The notes below the pieces were generated by a model that ran no database searches, was not told the origin of the DNA, and worked only from the letters and a program-made list of their open reading frames with translations. This document shows, in pieces, positions 22,501-31,675 of a stretch of DNA of 64,000 bases (the stretch's first letter is position 1; each line of letters begins with the position of its first letter). The position numbers and the translations under genes are program-made. The stretch comes from Limnephilus marmoratus (lineage: Eukaryota > Arthropoda > Insecta > Trichoptera > Limnephilidae): assembly GCA_917880885.1 (NCBI GenBank), contig OU862921.1, positions 558,001 to 622,000 of the forward strand. The letters are read 5' to 3'.

Positions 22501-25500
22501 ATTATTTTAAATTTCTCCCACATAACAACCATGTTTAAAACGTAAATTTTCAATGTCACTCACGTAAAATTATTTTGTGCATGGATTATGTTAGATAAAC
22601 AGCTATTCAAATAATTTGATTTATGTTATATGTCTTTGAATAATATTTACAAGTAAAGATGCTTAAAATACACTAAGATCAAATATTATTATGACCTCCT
22701 GGTAACAATCGGTTTTGTAAAAAATGCAGCGCTCTGAATCCATAATTCTACATTGTCCAATTTTATCTATGAAGGATGAAAGATGAACATGATTTATTTA
22801 TTTATTTGTAGGTGGAAACGTTGAGACACAAGTTAGAAGAGGCTGAGGAGGACATAAGGGTGTTGAGGAAACAGAAGAAAAGTCCTCAGAGATCTGTTGA
22901 CAAGTCCAATGGCGCAACAACTGTCAACGCTTTGAACTTTGAAAGGGAAGAATTAGTTCGCCAACTGGAAACGCTAAACAAAAAAGTTGGTATCTAACTA
23001 CAAACATATTATTCTTAGGAAAAAATTCGGTTTAGGGGCGGCGTTCCTAGATAATTTTTTTTTATTTTTTATACTAATTATGGGCCGGAAAATCCGAATC
23101 TGAAAGAATTAGGCGTCGGCAAGCAATATTAACTGAATTACACGACTTTAAAATTTTCTATAAACACAAAGGAAAAGAAGCCATTTTACATGCATTGACA
23201 CAACAAATCATAGAAAAACAAAAAAGATGTTACACCACATAAAATTAAGTGTTGCCATTGAGCAAAAATATCAATAACGTAAAACTTTCCGACACGATAC
23301 TTCCTCACATGATAATTCATCACATAACACATTAACCTGATGAATTGTGAATTGTGACTATCTCAACGGCCGTATTCTTAGACCAAAAGTATGAAAATTC
23401 GTAGTCTTAAAAAGAAAGTGCCCCCTTCGTAGCGGCAAAAAAACATCCCAGTTTTCAAGTAGTTTAGCGGCTACGCTAGGTTTGTGTAACATGGTTTGTA
23501 ATGGAAAAGAAAGTGCCCCCTTCGTAGCGCCTACTCGCGTCAAGGCAAGAAAACATCCCAGTTTTCAAATAGTTTAGCGGCTACGCTAGGTTTATGTAAC
23601 ATGGTTTGTGATACAAAAGTGAGTAAAATTTATAAAAAATAATTACTTAAATTAGTTATTGATATTATTGCTTAATGGCAACACTTAATTTTATGTGGTG
23701 TAACATCTTTCTTGTTTTTCTATGACTTGTAATGTCAATAATGGCTTCTTTTCCTTTGTGTTTATAGAAAATTTTAAAGTCGTGTAATTCAGTTAATATT
23801 GCTTGCCGACACCTAATTCTTTCAGATTCGGATTTTCCAGCCCATATTTAGTATAAAAATAACTAGTTTTATTATCTAGGAATGCCGCCCCTAAACCGAA
23901 CTTTAGCCTATTCTTATCCCAAAGTAATCATATCTGTCAGAATAGGAATGTGTTATACGCCTTTACGGAAGATGAATATAATATTTGGACAATAAATTAG
24001 CCTGCCAAAAACTGGGTGTCCTGTACAGGGCCCGCAGATACTTTAATAGTACAAAACTGCTTACCCTGTACAAACTGCAAGTGCGCCCCTCGATTGAATT
24101 TGGCAGCCACTTCTGCTCTGGAGCTCCAAAATACCTGAAAAAACCCTCGATTGCAGAAATGGGCGGTCTGTTTGATAGATTCTCCCATCTTAACAAACGG
24201 ATTGCAATCTTTAGAGCACAGGCGTCGGGTGGGGATGCTATCCTTGTTCTACCGGTATTTCAATGGAAGACGCTCCAAAGAACTAGCGTCATTGATCCCC
24301 TCGCCCTAAAGTTGGAAAACACGCCAAACATGCGCACAACATAAGTACACCGTTGACATTTATCACATGAGAACGGGTCGCTTTATTGACTCATTTTTGA
24401 GTTCAACAGCTCGGCTGTGGAACGATTGGCCGGCCTCTGTGTTTCCGCCTCCCTACAACATGGGTCTCTTCAAGACCAATGTTAATTCCTTCCTCTCCTC
24501 AAAAAGACCCTCCACACAGCATCTCAGATGACATAGGCCCTGAGAGAAATTATTTTCCTTAGGGCCTCCTGTGTGGAGTTAATGTAAAAAAAAATCAGTA
24601 AATTTATTCGTATGACGCACAAAATTTTGACCTAATAATCTAATTTGTGCGTTGTGAAATTTGAACCTCATTCTCTGCGTATGATTTCTAGGTTAACACA
24701 AGTGTGTTCAGTTCAGCTTACAAACTCATTTCCTTCATGACCTATAGAGCTTTACAACATATCTTTACAAAAAATAAGATAAGCAGTCAAATTCTTTATT
24801 ATGTTTTTCAATTGTTTTGAAAATCATGTGAAACTGCATAGTAACATACCACAATAATTAAGTTCCTGAATATTATTTTGTGATTACAGGTTGAACAATT
24901 ACAGTCAGATCTCAGATCAATGCTGGACGAGAAGGAAGACTTGATAAATGAGAGAGATTCTTACAAGTGCAAACTGCACCGACTAAATCACCAGCTCATG
25001 GTGGCGCTGTCCAAGAAGACCAAGACTAATGGAGTCGAGAGCGGGAAGCCAGGGCCCGTTCTGGATATAGACTCCCTCATCATGGAGAACAGATATCTTC
25101 AGGAGAGACTCACGCAGGCCATTGCTGAGAAAGAACTGGCCACTCATGCTCTTACTAAATACAAGGTAATCTAATATTTATTTATGGTACCGTAAAGAGA
25201 TTAGAGTAGGCACTTTCTTTTAATATTTTATTTCATATTTAAAATTTATGTTCTATTTTTGTAGTGTAAACAAAAGCAAATAAGTTGTTTTGATAGGAGA
25301 AGTAATGGAGGGAAAAAAGTTTGAAATAATTTGGAGGTTAGCGTAATGGTTACGAAAATATTGTAATAATAAGGAAAATTATACGTAGGTGTAAATAGGT
25401 TCCATTCGTTTTCATCCCGCGACAAAATATCCTACGGACAAAACATTCCCCAACAAAATATCTACTAAAAATTCCCTAACCTAACAAAAATGGTGCAAAA

Positions 25501-28500
25501 ATAATACAGACATCCTGTAAATTTGTTAAAAATAGTAAAATGGGACAAAATAATACAGACATCCTGTAAAGACAATAAATTATTGTTAGGTTAGGTTAGG
25601 TTTTAGTAGATATTTTTGCGTGGTGAAAACGTGCATTACCCTATAAGTATATGTTAACCACTCCGACCCTTAGGCATGTTAATACGACAAAATAACAATA
25701 GCAGTCAAGTACAATAAGCGTGTGTTCACACAGAAATGGTTCATTAAAAGTTATGAAAAAAAAATTAAAAATAGCCCATAACCTAACCTATTCCAATTTT
25801 TTCATTACTTTGAATGACCTTTCAAAGGAAGTGTTGAATTTTCATGATCTGAATTGTCCGGTCACCACTGGAATATGATGTTTATTAAATTATCAAATAC
25901 CTCGTTAAATCATTAAAAACTTACCAAAAAATAGTTGAAATTCTATTATGTTCCGACCTTATTAATAAAAATTATAAAACTCGGTTACAAATAATATCAA
26001 ACACCTTTTAGAAGAATGATTAAAAACACAACATTATTTCATTTAGCTGATAATATAATCAGTACTAATACTTAATTCACAATTGGATTAGTTATGTATG
26101 AAATTTTATTATTTTCAGAGCATTCTTGAAACCAAACATCGGAAGGGTGTAATTAAACTGGGCACAAACACTGCAAATGCAGTTGTGACACACAAACAAG
26201 GTTTGTTTAAACATTATTATTATTATTTAATCAATATTTAGGTCACACTTTAGTAGACACATCTTGCTTATCGAAAATCTTCAATGCTATTTATAATAAC
26301 TTCAGTCAATCGTGAAATTTTACCCATTCATTTGCTATCATTGTTTTATAAACATGGATTTTTGAAACTAAAGAATCTACAGACTACAGAGAGTTAAAGC
26401 ACCAAATCACTGTAAAAATTATGCATTGATGCATTTGGAATGCTCTCGCCAAATGTTTTAAAGAAATTCGTAAAATTGACGGAGATACAGCATTTTTTGT
26501 GAAACCGTTAATAATAATAATAATAATAACATAGTATTTATATAGCGCAGTTTTGTGATATTTCACTTCAAGTGCGCTTAATTATAATAAACTTAAAATT
26601 AACCTACAGTGTTCCTTACGAGTCCTTAAAAAATTAATTAAATAATGTGAAATAACGAATATACAAAAATATACAAAGCAATTCCTAAAGAACAATATTA
26701 ACAACAATAGTGAGTACTGTTTTGGCACAGGACAATATATAATGATAAACCATCACGGTGCCATTCAACAAGAATCATTTAAACTAAATTATATACAACA
26801 GGAGGCAGTTAACATTTAGAAATAATACAAATTCAGAGTGTACATAAAAACTATAGTAAGTAGGTAATCGAAACCAAACAATTACCAGAAACTTGAGGAA
26901 CATGGCTTATTATAGTAGATTGAAAAGGAGTTAAAATTCATAAAAGGTATGATTTTTTAAATAAGTTTGTTTTTAAAGCTCTTTTGAATTCAGCCAAGTT
27001 CTGGATATTAGTAAGAGCTGAGGGAAGTTTGTTCCAAATGAGCGGGCCAGTTACACGAAAAGATCGATCATAGTAAACGGCTCGATTTGACCTAGAAAGT
27101 TCGATTAAACGATTAGTAACATCTCGATCTGCTGACCTTAGAGTAAGCTGCCTATCGCTTAAGTTTTGTCGGACACATAGTTCCGATATATAGGCTGGCG
27201 CCATGGCGTTAACAGTTTGCATGTTGAATTATCCTTCAGCAAAACTTTGAACGTTTTTTTTTCGAAACTATGTTTATTAAAAAAACTCTACATCCGATTT
27301 GCACACACCAAGTCGTACATAAGAGTGGGAAGGCTATGAAATATCGCACAAAAAGGAGACAGATTATACTCTCTCATTCTCTCGCAGGCTAAATACTATA
27401 GTGTTTGTCTCTTTTTAGTGTCGCTATTTTTCGTTCCATCGAGTTTCAAATCACAACAGTGCTAATGAAGTTTTCACTTCAAAATAGGTGCATAGTCAGT
27501 GGACAGCGTTGCAATATGTTAAATAATTTTGACATGTAGGTATTATATTTAACTATCGAAGCTATTTTCCACCAGCTATATTATGATAGAGCACTAGACC
27601 TGCACAAAGGATTTTAGATATTATATTATGCGTATAAATACTTTTTACCTTTATAGTAAAACAACTCCTAGAGGCTCCGGAACTTCCTATCACAGCGGCC
27701 ACTATAACTGATCTGCGGGCGCTAAGCTTTGGTTTGCTGGATGCTTTGAATGATAAATCACTTGCAATGTCGCATCAGAAGAAGGCCAATAGGTAAGTAA
27801 AGACTGCTTCATTCCTCTTATCATTTTTTGTGTTTCTCTCGACTCGAAATATGTAAATACTTATCTCTAATATCCTTCTTGTGTAAATATGGTACGATGC
27901 ACAAATTATTTTATGATAAGCTAAAAATGGTTGGTAACTGAAATGCCAAATTTGTGACAAAATCTCTGTAATTTAAGTTTTTTCTGACATGATTGTTAAA
28001 TAATAAAAAAAATATTTACACGAAATTACTAAATGATTAGGCAATACTAATCCATTTAAATGATGTGTTATGTTGGATCATAAAATGAGCGCTTTTAAAA
28101 TTACTGTGACGTTTCCGTGACTGCGTAAAAAAGGATGAAGGAGCTGAAGGAACATATGCATAACATAGTAAAACTAAGTAAATCCATAGACTCTCTTCTC
28201 CCCATAGATTCCCACCATCCTCCCTTAAACATTACCATTATGAACAACTTTCTTAATACTCACTCTAACACTGTTCCCAATTGTTCTTATAATTTTGCCA
28301 AAGCAGATTATCCATTGATAATAAAATACTTAGAAAATGCAGATTGGTCCTTTTTAGACAGAAACACAAATGTTAATCATAACCTAGAATCTTTTTACTC
28401 CATCATCAACAAGGCTATCGTAAAATACGTACCCTCTATTCAAGTAATACCATCAAAGTTCCCTAAATGGTTTAATAATGACTTAAAGCAATTAACAAAA

Positions 28501-31500
28501 AACAAAAAAATCTGGCACAAAACCTTCAAAGAGAGCAACTCTATCTCAGACTACAAAATATTTCATAAATATAGAACTGACTGCAAAATACTCGCCAGAA
28601 AATTATATCAAACATACATACTTAACACAGAAAAGTCTATTTCTTCTGATACCAAAAACTTTTTTACACACATAAACTCACTAAGAAAAAATAAACCCAG
28701 CATACCTACTCACATGTATTTCGAAGGGAAAAGCAGCAATGATACAAACGACATCGTTAATTTCTTTGCTGACTTCTTCAAAAATGTGTACGATAAGGTT
28801 ATCCCTAATGTTCAACTTCCATCCTTTCATCCGAAGAATTCGGTCCATATTCCCGCTTTACATATAAATGTTCCGGATGTAATACGCAAAATAAAATCAC
28901 TCGACATAAAGAAAAAAGCGGGTCCTGACAAAGTTAGTCCTGCTTTTCTAATTAACTGTGTATCGATACTAGCCAAGCCACTATGTCAAATATTTAACCA
29001 ATCACTTAATTCTGGCTGTTTCCCCGATTTATGGAAAAACTGTTATCTCACACCTGTATTTAAAAAGGGTGATATTCATGATGTCACTAATTACCGACCC
29101 ATTTGCATGCTCTCAACTATCCCCAAACTGTTTGAAAAACTTATCCTTGACAGAATCTCCATACATATTAATAACATCATTGTAACTAACCAACATGGCT
29201 TTATGCCGGGCAGATCCACCCTAACAAATCTTTCCTTGTACGAACAGTTTATTGCATGCTCACTTGAAAATAAAACCCAAGTAGATTCAATATATACAGA
29301 CTTTGTCAAAGCGTTTGACAAAGTTAACCATGAAATTCTTCTCAACAAACTTAGTAAAATGGGAATAGAGGGTAAACTATTGGAATGGATAAAGAGTTAC
29401 TTAACCAATAGAATTCTCCAAGTAAAACATAACTCTTACCTATCACACAAATTCATGGCTACTAGCGGTGTACCTCAAGGGTCACATTTAGGCCCAATAC
29501 TGTTCCTACTTTTTATAAATGATATCATCACTGTTTTTGATAATAATGTTGAAGTGTTGCTTTTCGCCGATGACTTAAAACTATTTAAACTTATAAAAAC
29601 AATAAATGACTGTATTCACATTCAATCAAATTTAAATAAACTACAAGACTGGTGTAAAACTAATAAACTTTATCTGAATATAAGTAAATGCCAGATAATT
29701 AGGTTTTTCAGAACAAATCAACCCATTAACTATCAATATAAAATTAATAATGTTTCCCTCACCTCTGTCAGTGAGATTAATGATCTTGGCATTATTTTCG
29801 ATTCCAAATTTAACTTTCTTCCACATATAACTACAGTAACCAATAAAGGATTAAAAATGCTAGGTTTCATTCTTCGAAATGGCAGAGATTTTAAAAATAT
29901 TTCAACATTAAAAATCCTATATTCCTCTCTAGTTCGAAGTCAAGTCGAATATAATTCTTCTATTTGGTCCCCTCACTTCAAAATCCACTCCGATTCCATA
30001 GAAAAAATTCAGCATAAATTCTTAAGATTCATTAACTATAAACTTGGTCTACCAATAGAATCAATAAATTACAACCACTTGATGAAAGAATTAAACTTAC
30101 TCAAACTTTCAGATAGAAGACTTATATTTCCGACTTGACTTTTATTTTTAAAATTGTTAATGGTATTATAGACAGTCCTGATTTATTAAACCTAATTACC
30201 TTCCACATACCTACTAGAACTACTCGATCCAAAATTCTTTTTAATTGCAACAAAAATATCAGGACTGAGTCATTTAGATACTCGCTTATACCTAGATTGC
30301 ATGCAGTTGGAAATGCATTCTCAGAAGTAGTAGATGTGTTCAACTGCACCGAATATAGTTATAAGAAGGCTATAATATCATACCTCAATGACAATAATTA
30401 ATGTTAGGTATATAGTGTTCGTCTGCACGGCGTCTATATCATACTCCTATTTTTTACCTGTATTTTGTTAACGCTTATATTTTATATAATCTGTATTTTG
30501 TTTTTAACATATGTTATGTTACTTATAATCTTTTCACTGTAATAAAAAAAAAATGTACTGCATTCTATGTTAAAAGCCCTATGGGCGTTTAAATAAATAA
30601 ATAAACATATGTTCCTTCAGCTCTTTCAAAAGATGAGATGCACAATGTATCTCTCTCACACACGACACCGTGACGTCTCCCGTCTATTAGCCGTGACGAG
30701 ATAATTTTGAAAGTATGAAATATAATTACAAGGATAATATTGAAGTGAGTGAATTCCAAATATTCAAAAACGTCAAATGTCAATGCGCTGATGGTTTTGT
30801 TTTTGTTCACATATAATGCTGCGGCTTTTTCTTACACACTAAATAACAGCTCTGTGTATGTCTGCACCCTCAATCATTTTCATACATCTCCCTCAAACGT
30901 ATAAAGAAAATGAAATGAAAAAATTCCCATCACCATGGCAGAGCCGTAATAAGATATATTATCTGTTTCCTCCATAGAAAAAAGTAGTATGAAGGAAACA
31001 GTCACATGTATTTTGTGTATCTCATTTTTTGTCTCCATTGTTTAATATGTAAGAAAGAGCTGCGGCATTATAACGATAAGGAACATATATTTAATGTAAT
31101 TATAAAAGCATCTAATGAGTGTATTTTTTAATAAATTTTAGAATCTTAGCTACCAGGATAACAGAATTGGAGAAGAGGCTCGAGGGCACATCTGACAATG
31201 AAGAAAGAGTCTCCTTATTTCCTTCCAAAGTCTTCCTCGAAACTTATTGTTCCTCAGAAGTTGATACTTACGATATCAACACCCAGGAGGCAGAAACACC
31301 CAACGGTGATGTTATTCCAGAAATCTCAGAGATTCCTCCGGAATCGTTGACTGAAGAAGTATCACGAGAAGTGGAAGTTGACCTTAAAGTGATAGAAACG
31401 AAAAGAAGCAAAAGAAGAAAAGAAACATCCGATGATCAGAAGAAAGTAACAAATAGGGAAGCAAAGAGGAAAGAACACACCGTTGAGAAAACAGAAGAAA

Positions 31501-31589
31501 AAGAATATGGAAATCTTCCACCGGAGTTGCAGAAGTTAGTTCAGGAAGCTCATGATGATATTGACATTGAAGAAAATCAAAATCAGTGA
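16505..31589 (+). CDS. CCDC149: CCDC149 orthologue, coiled-coil domain-containing protein (7 coding exons)
   Basis: Joined exons 16505-16588, 17586-17840, 22812-22985, 24890-25165, 26119-26200, 27657-27792 and 31142-31589 give one uninterrupted frame of 484 residues. Exon phases match at every junction and all introns are GT-AG. The order of recognised blocks follows animal CCDC149: NAVLRSKLQSKVEALSIMSK (29-48), a heptad-rich middle (about 114-215), ENRYLQERL (237-245), ITDLRALSFGLLDAL (about 306-320) and KANRILATRITELEKRL (332-348). The C-terminal 120 residues are acidic then lysine-rich and poorly conserved, ending LPPELQKLVQEAHDD. The start is the first ATG after an in-frame TGA at 16490. 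Vertebrate members are of similar size; the biochemical function is not established. Introns are packed with transposons. It converges with ARMH3. Identity rests on motif recall, not on an alignment. Confidence 0.88.
16696..17229. mobile_element. MITE with about 130-bp inverted ends in CCDC149 intron 1
   Basis: The two ends are near-identical inverses: TTGGTGGCCACGGCTATTAC on the left, through GGAAACTTATTGCATCACGG and TAATGCATTTTAATTTTCAA, mirrored on the right. The centre holds a direct repeat of about 55 bp (ACACAAGCCCGCTACACAAA at about 16890 and 16973). GGCGGGCGGGCTGTC and its inverse flank the centre. No coding capacity. The target duplication is not clear. Confidence 0.75.
17586..17840 (+). 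CDS. CCDC149: CCDC149 exon 2
   Basis: Residues 29-113, phase 0 at both ends. Acceptor TTTTTAG|AAT, donor GAG|GTAAAA. Carries the conserved LRSKLQSKVEALSIMSKQLD block followed by EKDRYKFLAEQFQMR. The rest (about 75-113) is serine/asparagine-rich, ending NTREQNKLLSVE. Confidence 0.88.
17945..18600 (+). pseudogene. RTE-like LINE, C-terminal part of the polyprotein, degenerate
   Basis: In the + frame, EFAYLGSMFTRDGK, VNAGNSINGALNA, KLAVHNRVLVPTLIYGSEAW, then after a TAG at about 18239-18241 NAVEMRSLRRMCG, and after more breaks DQVNQILESGHVKSRNKRR. This is the post-reverse-transcriptase region typical of a LINE group common in Lepidoptera and other insects. It directly abuts the left arm of the large palindrome, whose outermost bases (GACCGGGAGGGGAGA) read as continuation of this LINE. 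Confidence 0.75.
18603..20205 (+). repeat. left arm of a 3.3-kb near-palindrome in CCDC149 intron 2
   Basis: Inverse counterpart of 20333-21925. Both arms share, from outside in: GACCGGGAGGGGAGA, TACGTCATCGACTAC blocks, GGTCTGCC...GGCAGCCTGGCAA blocks, CGGCTGCCTCC/GGAGGCAGCCG, then two long tandem units. Short units of about 140 bp carry GTCTGCCGACCAGCAGCCTG (or variants) near 18700, 18841 and 18981. The long units repeat it near 19497 and 20026. Confidence 0.85.
19157..20060 (+). repeat. two about 520-bp tandem units within the left arm
   Basis: Unit 1 about 19157-19540 plus AT spacer, unit 2 about 19680-20060 plus spacer, partial unit 3 about 20205-20305. Each has GTACCCAT...GAGAGCC/GCGAGCC, AAACC/AAACA...CTTACG/CTTACT, TAATAATAGTC, TTCGAACAACC-like, AAAACGACGGAAATTTCCGA, CCGTTTCAT and TCGCTTGCCCTGCTGCATCG. 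A translation containing AAFVRKTTEISE is open in all full units on the arm's own strand, which could be simple shared descent. Confidence 0.8.
20333..21925 (-). repeat. right arm of the 3.3-kb near-palindrome
   Basis: Inverse of 18603-20205, with two long units on the - strand at about 21370-21000 and 20835-20480 followed outward by the short units. The arms differ by scattered substitutions, a few indels, and the left arm's extra 100-bp partial unit next to the centre (about 20206-20332). The outer end is CCTCCCGGTC near 21925, followed by GAAACGGTGTGATGGTTAGTTAG. That tail also occurs, diverged, before the LINE fragment at about 17960-17985. Confidence 0.85.
22812..22985 (+). CDS. CCDC149: CCDC149 exon 3
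   Basis: Residues 114-171, phase 0 at both ends: VETLRHKLEEAEEDIRVLRK through REELVRQLETLNKK. Strong heptad pattern. Acceptor TTTGTAG|GTG. The donor AAAAAA|GTTGGT is a poor match to consensus, but it is the only one that keeps the frame open into exon 4: using the GTATCT four bases on gives an immediate stop. Confidence 0.82.
23018..23908. mobile_element. 891-bp element with long inverted ends and 8-bp duplication TATTCTTA
   Basis: Flanked by TATTCTTA at 23010-23017 and 23909-23916. Ends are GGAAAAAATTCGGTTTAGGG and the inverse of GGCTAAAGTTCGGTTTAGGG. Inverted similarity continues for about 260 bp, with blocks GAATCTGAAAGAATTAGG, GTGTAATTCAGTTAATATTG/inverse and ATGTGGTGTAACATCTTT. The terminal GG..CC with 8-bp duplication does not match the usual CA-ended hAT elements, so the superfamily is left open. 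It inserted 32 bp downstream of exon 3. No coding frame. Confidence 0.88.
23408..23622 (+). repeat. two-copy tandem repeat at the centre of the 891-bp element
   Basis: A unit of about 105-115 bp occurs twice: AAAGAAAGTGCCCCCTTCGT, then CATCCCAGTTTTCAA, TAGTTTAGCGGCTACGCTAG and GTAACATGGTTTGT. The second copy has about 13 extra bases (CCTACTCGCGTCAAG). Confidence 0.8.
23985..24590 (+). pseudogene. Jockey/CR1-type LINE 3' fragment with tail
   Basis: Frame opens KLACQKLGVLYRARRYFNST...LYKLQVRPSIEFGSHFCSGA, the region after the reverse-transcriptase palm of Jockey-like elements. After frameshifts it continues with a STARLWNDWPASVFPP-type block (24405-24465) and the 3' tail CCTCCTGTGTGGAGTTAATG plus A-run (about 24595). 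Same family as 62325-62935, 8740-8950, 39395-39550 and 51530-51680. Confidence 0.75.
24890..25165 (+). CDS. CCDC149: CCDC149 exon 4
   Basis: Residues 172-263, phase 0 at both ends. Acceptor TGATTACAG|GTT, donor AAG|GTAATC. VEQLQSDLRSMLDEKEDLIN continues the coiled coil. SLIMENRYLQERL (residues 233-245) is the most recognisable CCDC149 motif. Ends THALTKYK. Confidence 0.92.
25407..25640. mobile_element. short MITE containing TTAGG units in CCDC149 intron 4
   Basis: Inverted ends CGTTTTCATCCCGCGACAAA (left) and the inverse of CGTTTTCACCACGCAAAAAT (right). Inner parts TATCTACTAAAA and CCTAACCTAAC are also mirrored. AATAATACAGACATCCTGTA occurs twice (about 25501 and 25548). The right end has three to four TTAGG units. 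Confidence 0.6.
26119..26200 (+). CDS. CCDC149: CCDC149 exon 5
   Basis: Residues 264-290 plus one base (phase 0 in, phase 1 out). Acceptor ATTTTCAG|AGC, donor AAG|GTTTGT. SILETKHRKGVIKLGTNTAN is the basic linker after the coiled coil. Confidence 0.85.
26440..27310. repeat. fragment of the 10659-12227 hAT-type family, split by a LINE
   Basis: 26455-26507 (AATTGACGGAGATACAGCAT, TTTGTGAAACCGTT) and 27223-27310 (AACAGTTTGCATGTTGAATT, ATCCTTCAGCAAAA, CATCCGATTTGCACACACCA) align end to end with one arm of the 10659 element. The LINE fragment 26508-27222 is inserted between them. Confidence 0.7.
26508..27222 (-). pseudogene. L2/CR1-like LINE 3' end with TTA-repeat tail
   Basis: The - strand frame from 27222 reads AMAPAYISELCVRQ, LRSADRDVTNRLIELSRSN, YYDRSFRVTGPLIWNKLPSA, FKRALKTNLFKKSYLL and stops at 26938. 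This is the post-reverse-transcriptase end of many CR1/L2/Rex-type LINEs. A 3' UTR follows, ending in the trinucleotide run (TAA/TTA)n at 26509-26529, typical of that group. Truncated at its 5' end. Confidence 0.75.
27335..27490 (+). repeat. dispersed repeat family A, copy 2
   Basis: Same family as 9905-10045 (-) and 39595-39765: CATTCTCTCGCAGGCTAAAT, GTCTCTTTTTAGTGTCGC, CAAATCACAACAGTGCTAA and GAAGTTTTCACTTCAAAA. Confidence 0.6.
27657..27792 (+). CDS. CCDC149: CCDC149 exon 6
   Basis: Two bases complete codon 291, then residues 292-335 and two bases of the next codon. Acceptor TTTATAG|TAA, donor AAT AG|GTAAGT (strong). ATITDLRALSFGLLDALNDK and LAMSHQKKAN match the second conserved block of CCDC149. 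Confidence 0.9.
28135..30138 (+). CDS. LINE reverse transcriptase (Jockey-like), 5'-truncated, frameshifted near its end
   Basis: A 667-codon frame copying element RNA into DNA at the target site. An N-terminal linker (about 1-190, lysine-rich) is followed by the reverse-transcriptase domain: the FVKAFDKVNH motif with its aspartate at residue 389, SGVPQGSHLGP (about 443-453) and the catalytic FADD at 477-480. After the palm, KLYLNISKCQIIRF and NDLGIIFDSKFNF follow as in Jockey/CR1 elements. The frame ends with LIFPT and a stop at 30136-30138, but homology carries on in another frame (30123-30401), so one small indel near 30125 broke it. Codons are AT-rich. It need not start at the ATG given, since the element is truncated upstream. 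It lies wholly inside an intron. Confidence 0.85.
   Translation: MKELKEHMHNIVKLSKSIDSLLPIDSHHPPLNITIMNNFLNTHSNTVPNCSYNFAKADYPLIIKYLENADWSFLDRNTNVNHNLESFYSIINKAIVKYVPSIQVIPSKFPKWFNNDLKQLTKNKKIWHKTFKESNSISDYKIFHKYRTDCKILARKLYQTYILNTEKSISSDTKNFFTHINSLRKNKPSIPTHMYFEGKSSNDTNDIVNFFADFFKNVYDKVIPNVQLPSFHPKNSVHIPALHINVPDVIRKIKSLDIKKKAGPDKVSPAFLINCVSILAKPLCQIFNQSLNSGCFPDLWKNCYLTPVFKKGDIHDVTNYRPICMLSTIPKLFEKLILDRISIHINNIIVTNQHGFMPGRSTLTNLSLYEQFIACSLENKTQVDSIYTDFVKAFDKVNHEILLNKLSKMGIEGKLLEWIKSYLTNRILQVKHNSYLSHKFMATSGVPQGSHLGPILFLLFINDIITVFDNNVEVLLFADDLKLFKLIKTINDCIHIQSNLNKLQDWCKTNKLYLNISKCQIIRFFRTNQPINYQYKINNVSLTSVSEINDLGIIFDSKFNFLPHITTVTNKGLKMLGFILRNGRDFKNISTLKILYSSLVRSQVEYNSSIWSPHFKIHSDSIEKIQHKFLRFINYKLGLPIESINYNHLMKELNLLKLSDRRLIFPT
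30123..30401 (+). pseudogene. frameshifted C-terminus of the 28135 LINE protein
   Basis: Continues the same protein out of frame: LTFIFKIVNGIIDSPDLLNL, then RSKILFNCNKN and FRYSLIPRLHAVGNAF, ending YLNDNN and TAA at 30399-30401. This is the usual tail of Jockey-type polymerases. Confidence 0.8.
30813..31075. mobile_element. small MITE just upstream of the last CCDC149 exon
   Basis: Inverted ends TATAATGCTGCGGCTTTTTC (left) and the inverse of TATAATGCCGCAGCTCTTTC (right), with AAGAAA/TTTCTT continuing inward. About 263 bp; TA-type insertion is possible. Confidence 0.6.
31142..31589 (+). CDS. CCDC149: CCDC149 exon 7 (last coding)
   Basis: One base completes the split arginine codon (AG|A), then residues 337-484 and TGA at 31587-31589. 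Acceptor AATTTTAG|AAT. ILATRITELEKRLEG is conserved. The rest is a low-complexity tail, acidic with many serines and then KRSKRRKE..KKVTNREAKRK, a possible nuclear-localisation-like basic patch, ending LPPELQKLVQEAHDDIDIEE. Confidence 0.88.
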
Positions 31590-31675
31590 GCATTAGGGAC
31601 GTAGTAACATATGAAATAATTGTACTTACAGCCCTAACCACCTGATTCAAGGCTCTCCAAGAAAGGTCTATAATA

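Larger units (their letters stand above)
28128..30604 (+). mobile_element. 5'-truncated Jockey-like LINE in CCDC149 intron 6
   Basis: Same orientation as the host gene. It contains a long reverse-transcriptase frame (28135-30138), a frameshifted C-terminus to 30401 and a 3' UTR ending TGGGCGTTTAAATAAATAAA at about 30604. The endonuclease domain is missing, as expected from 5' truncation at insertion. The 5' edge is approximate, placed just before the frame. Confidence 0.8.
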
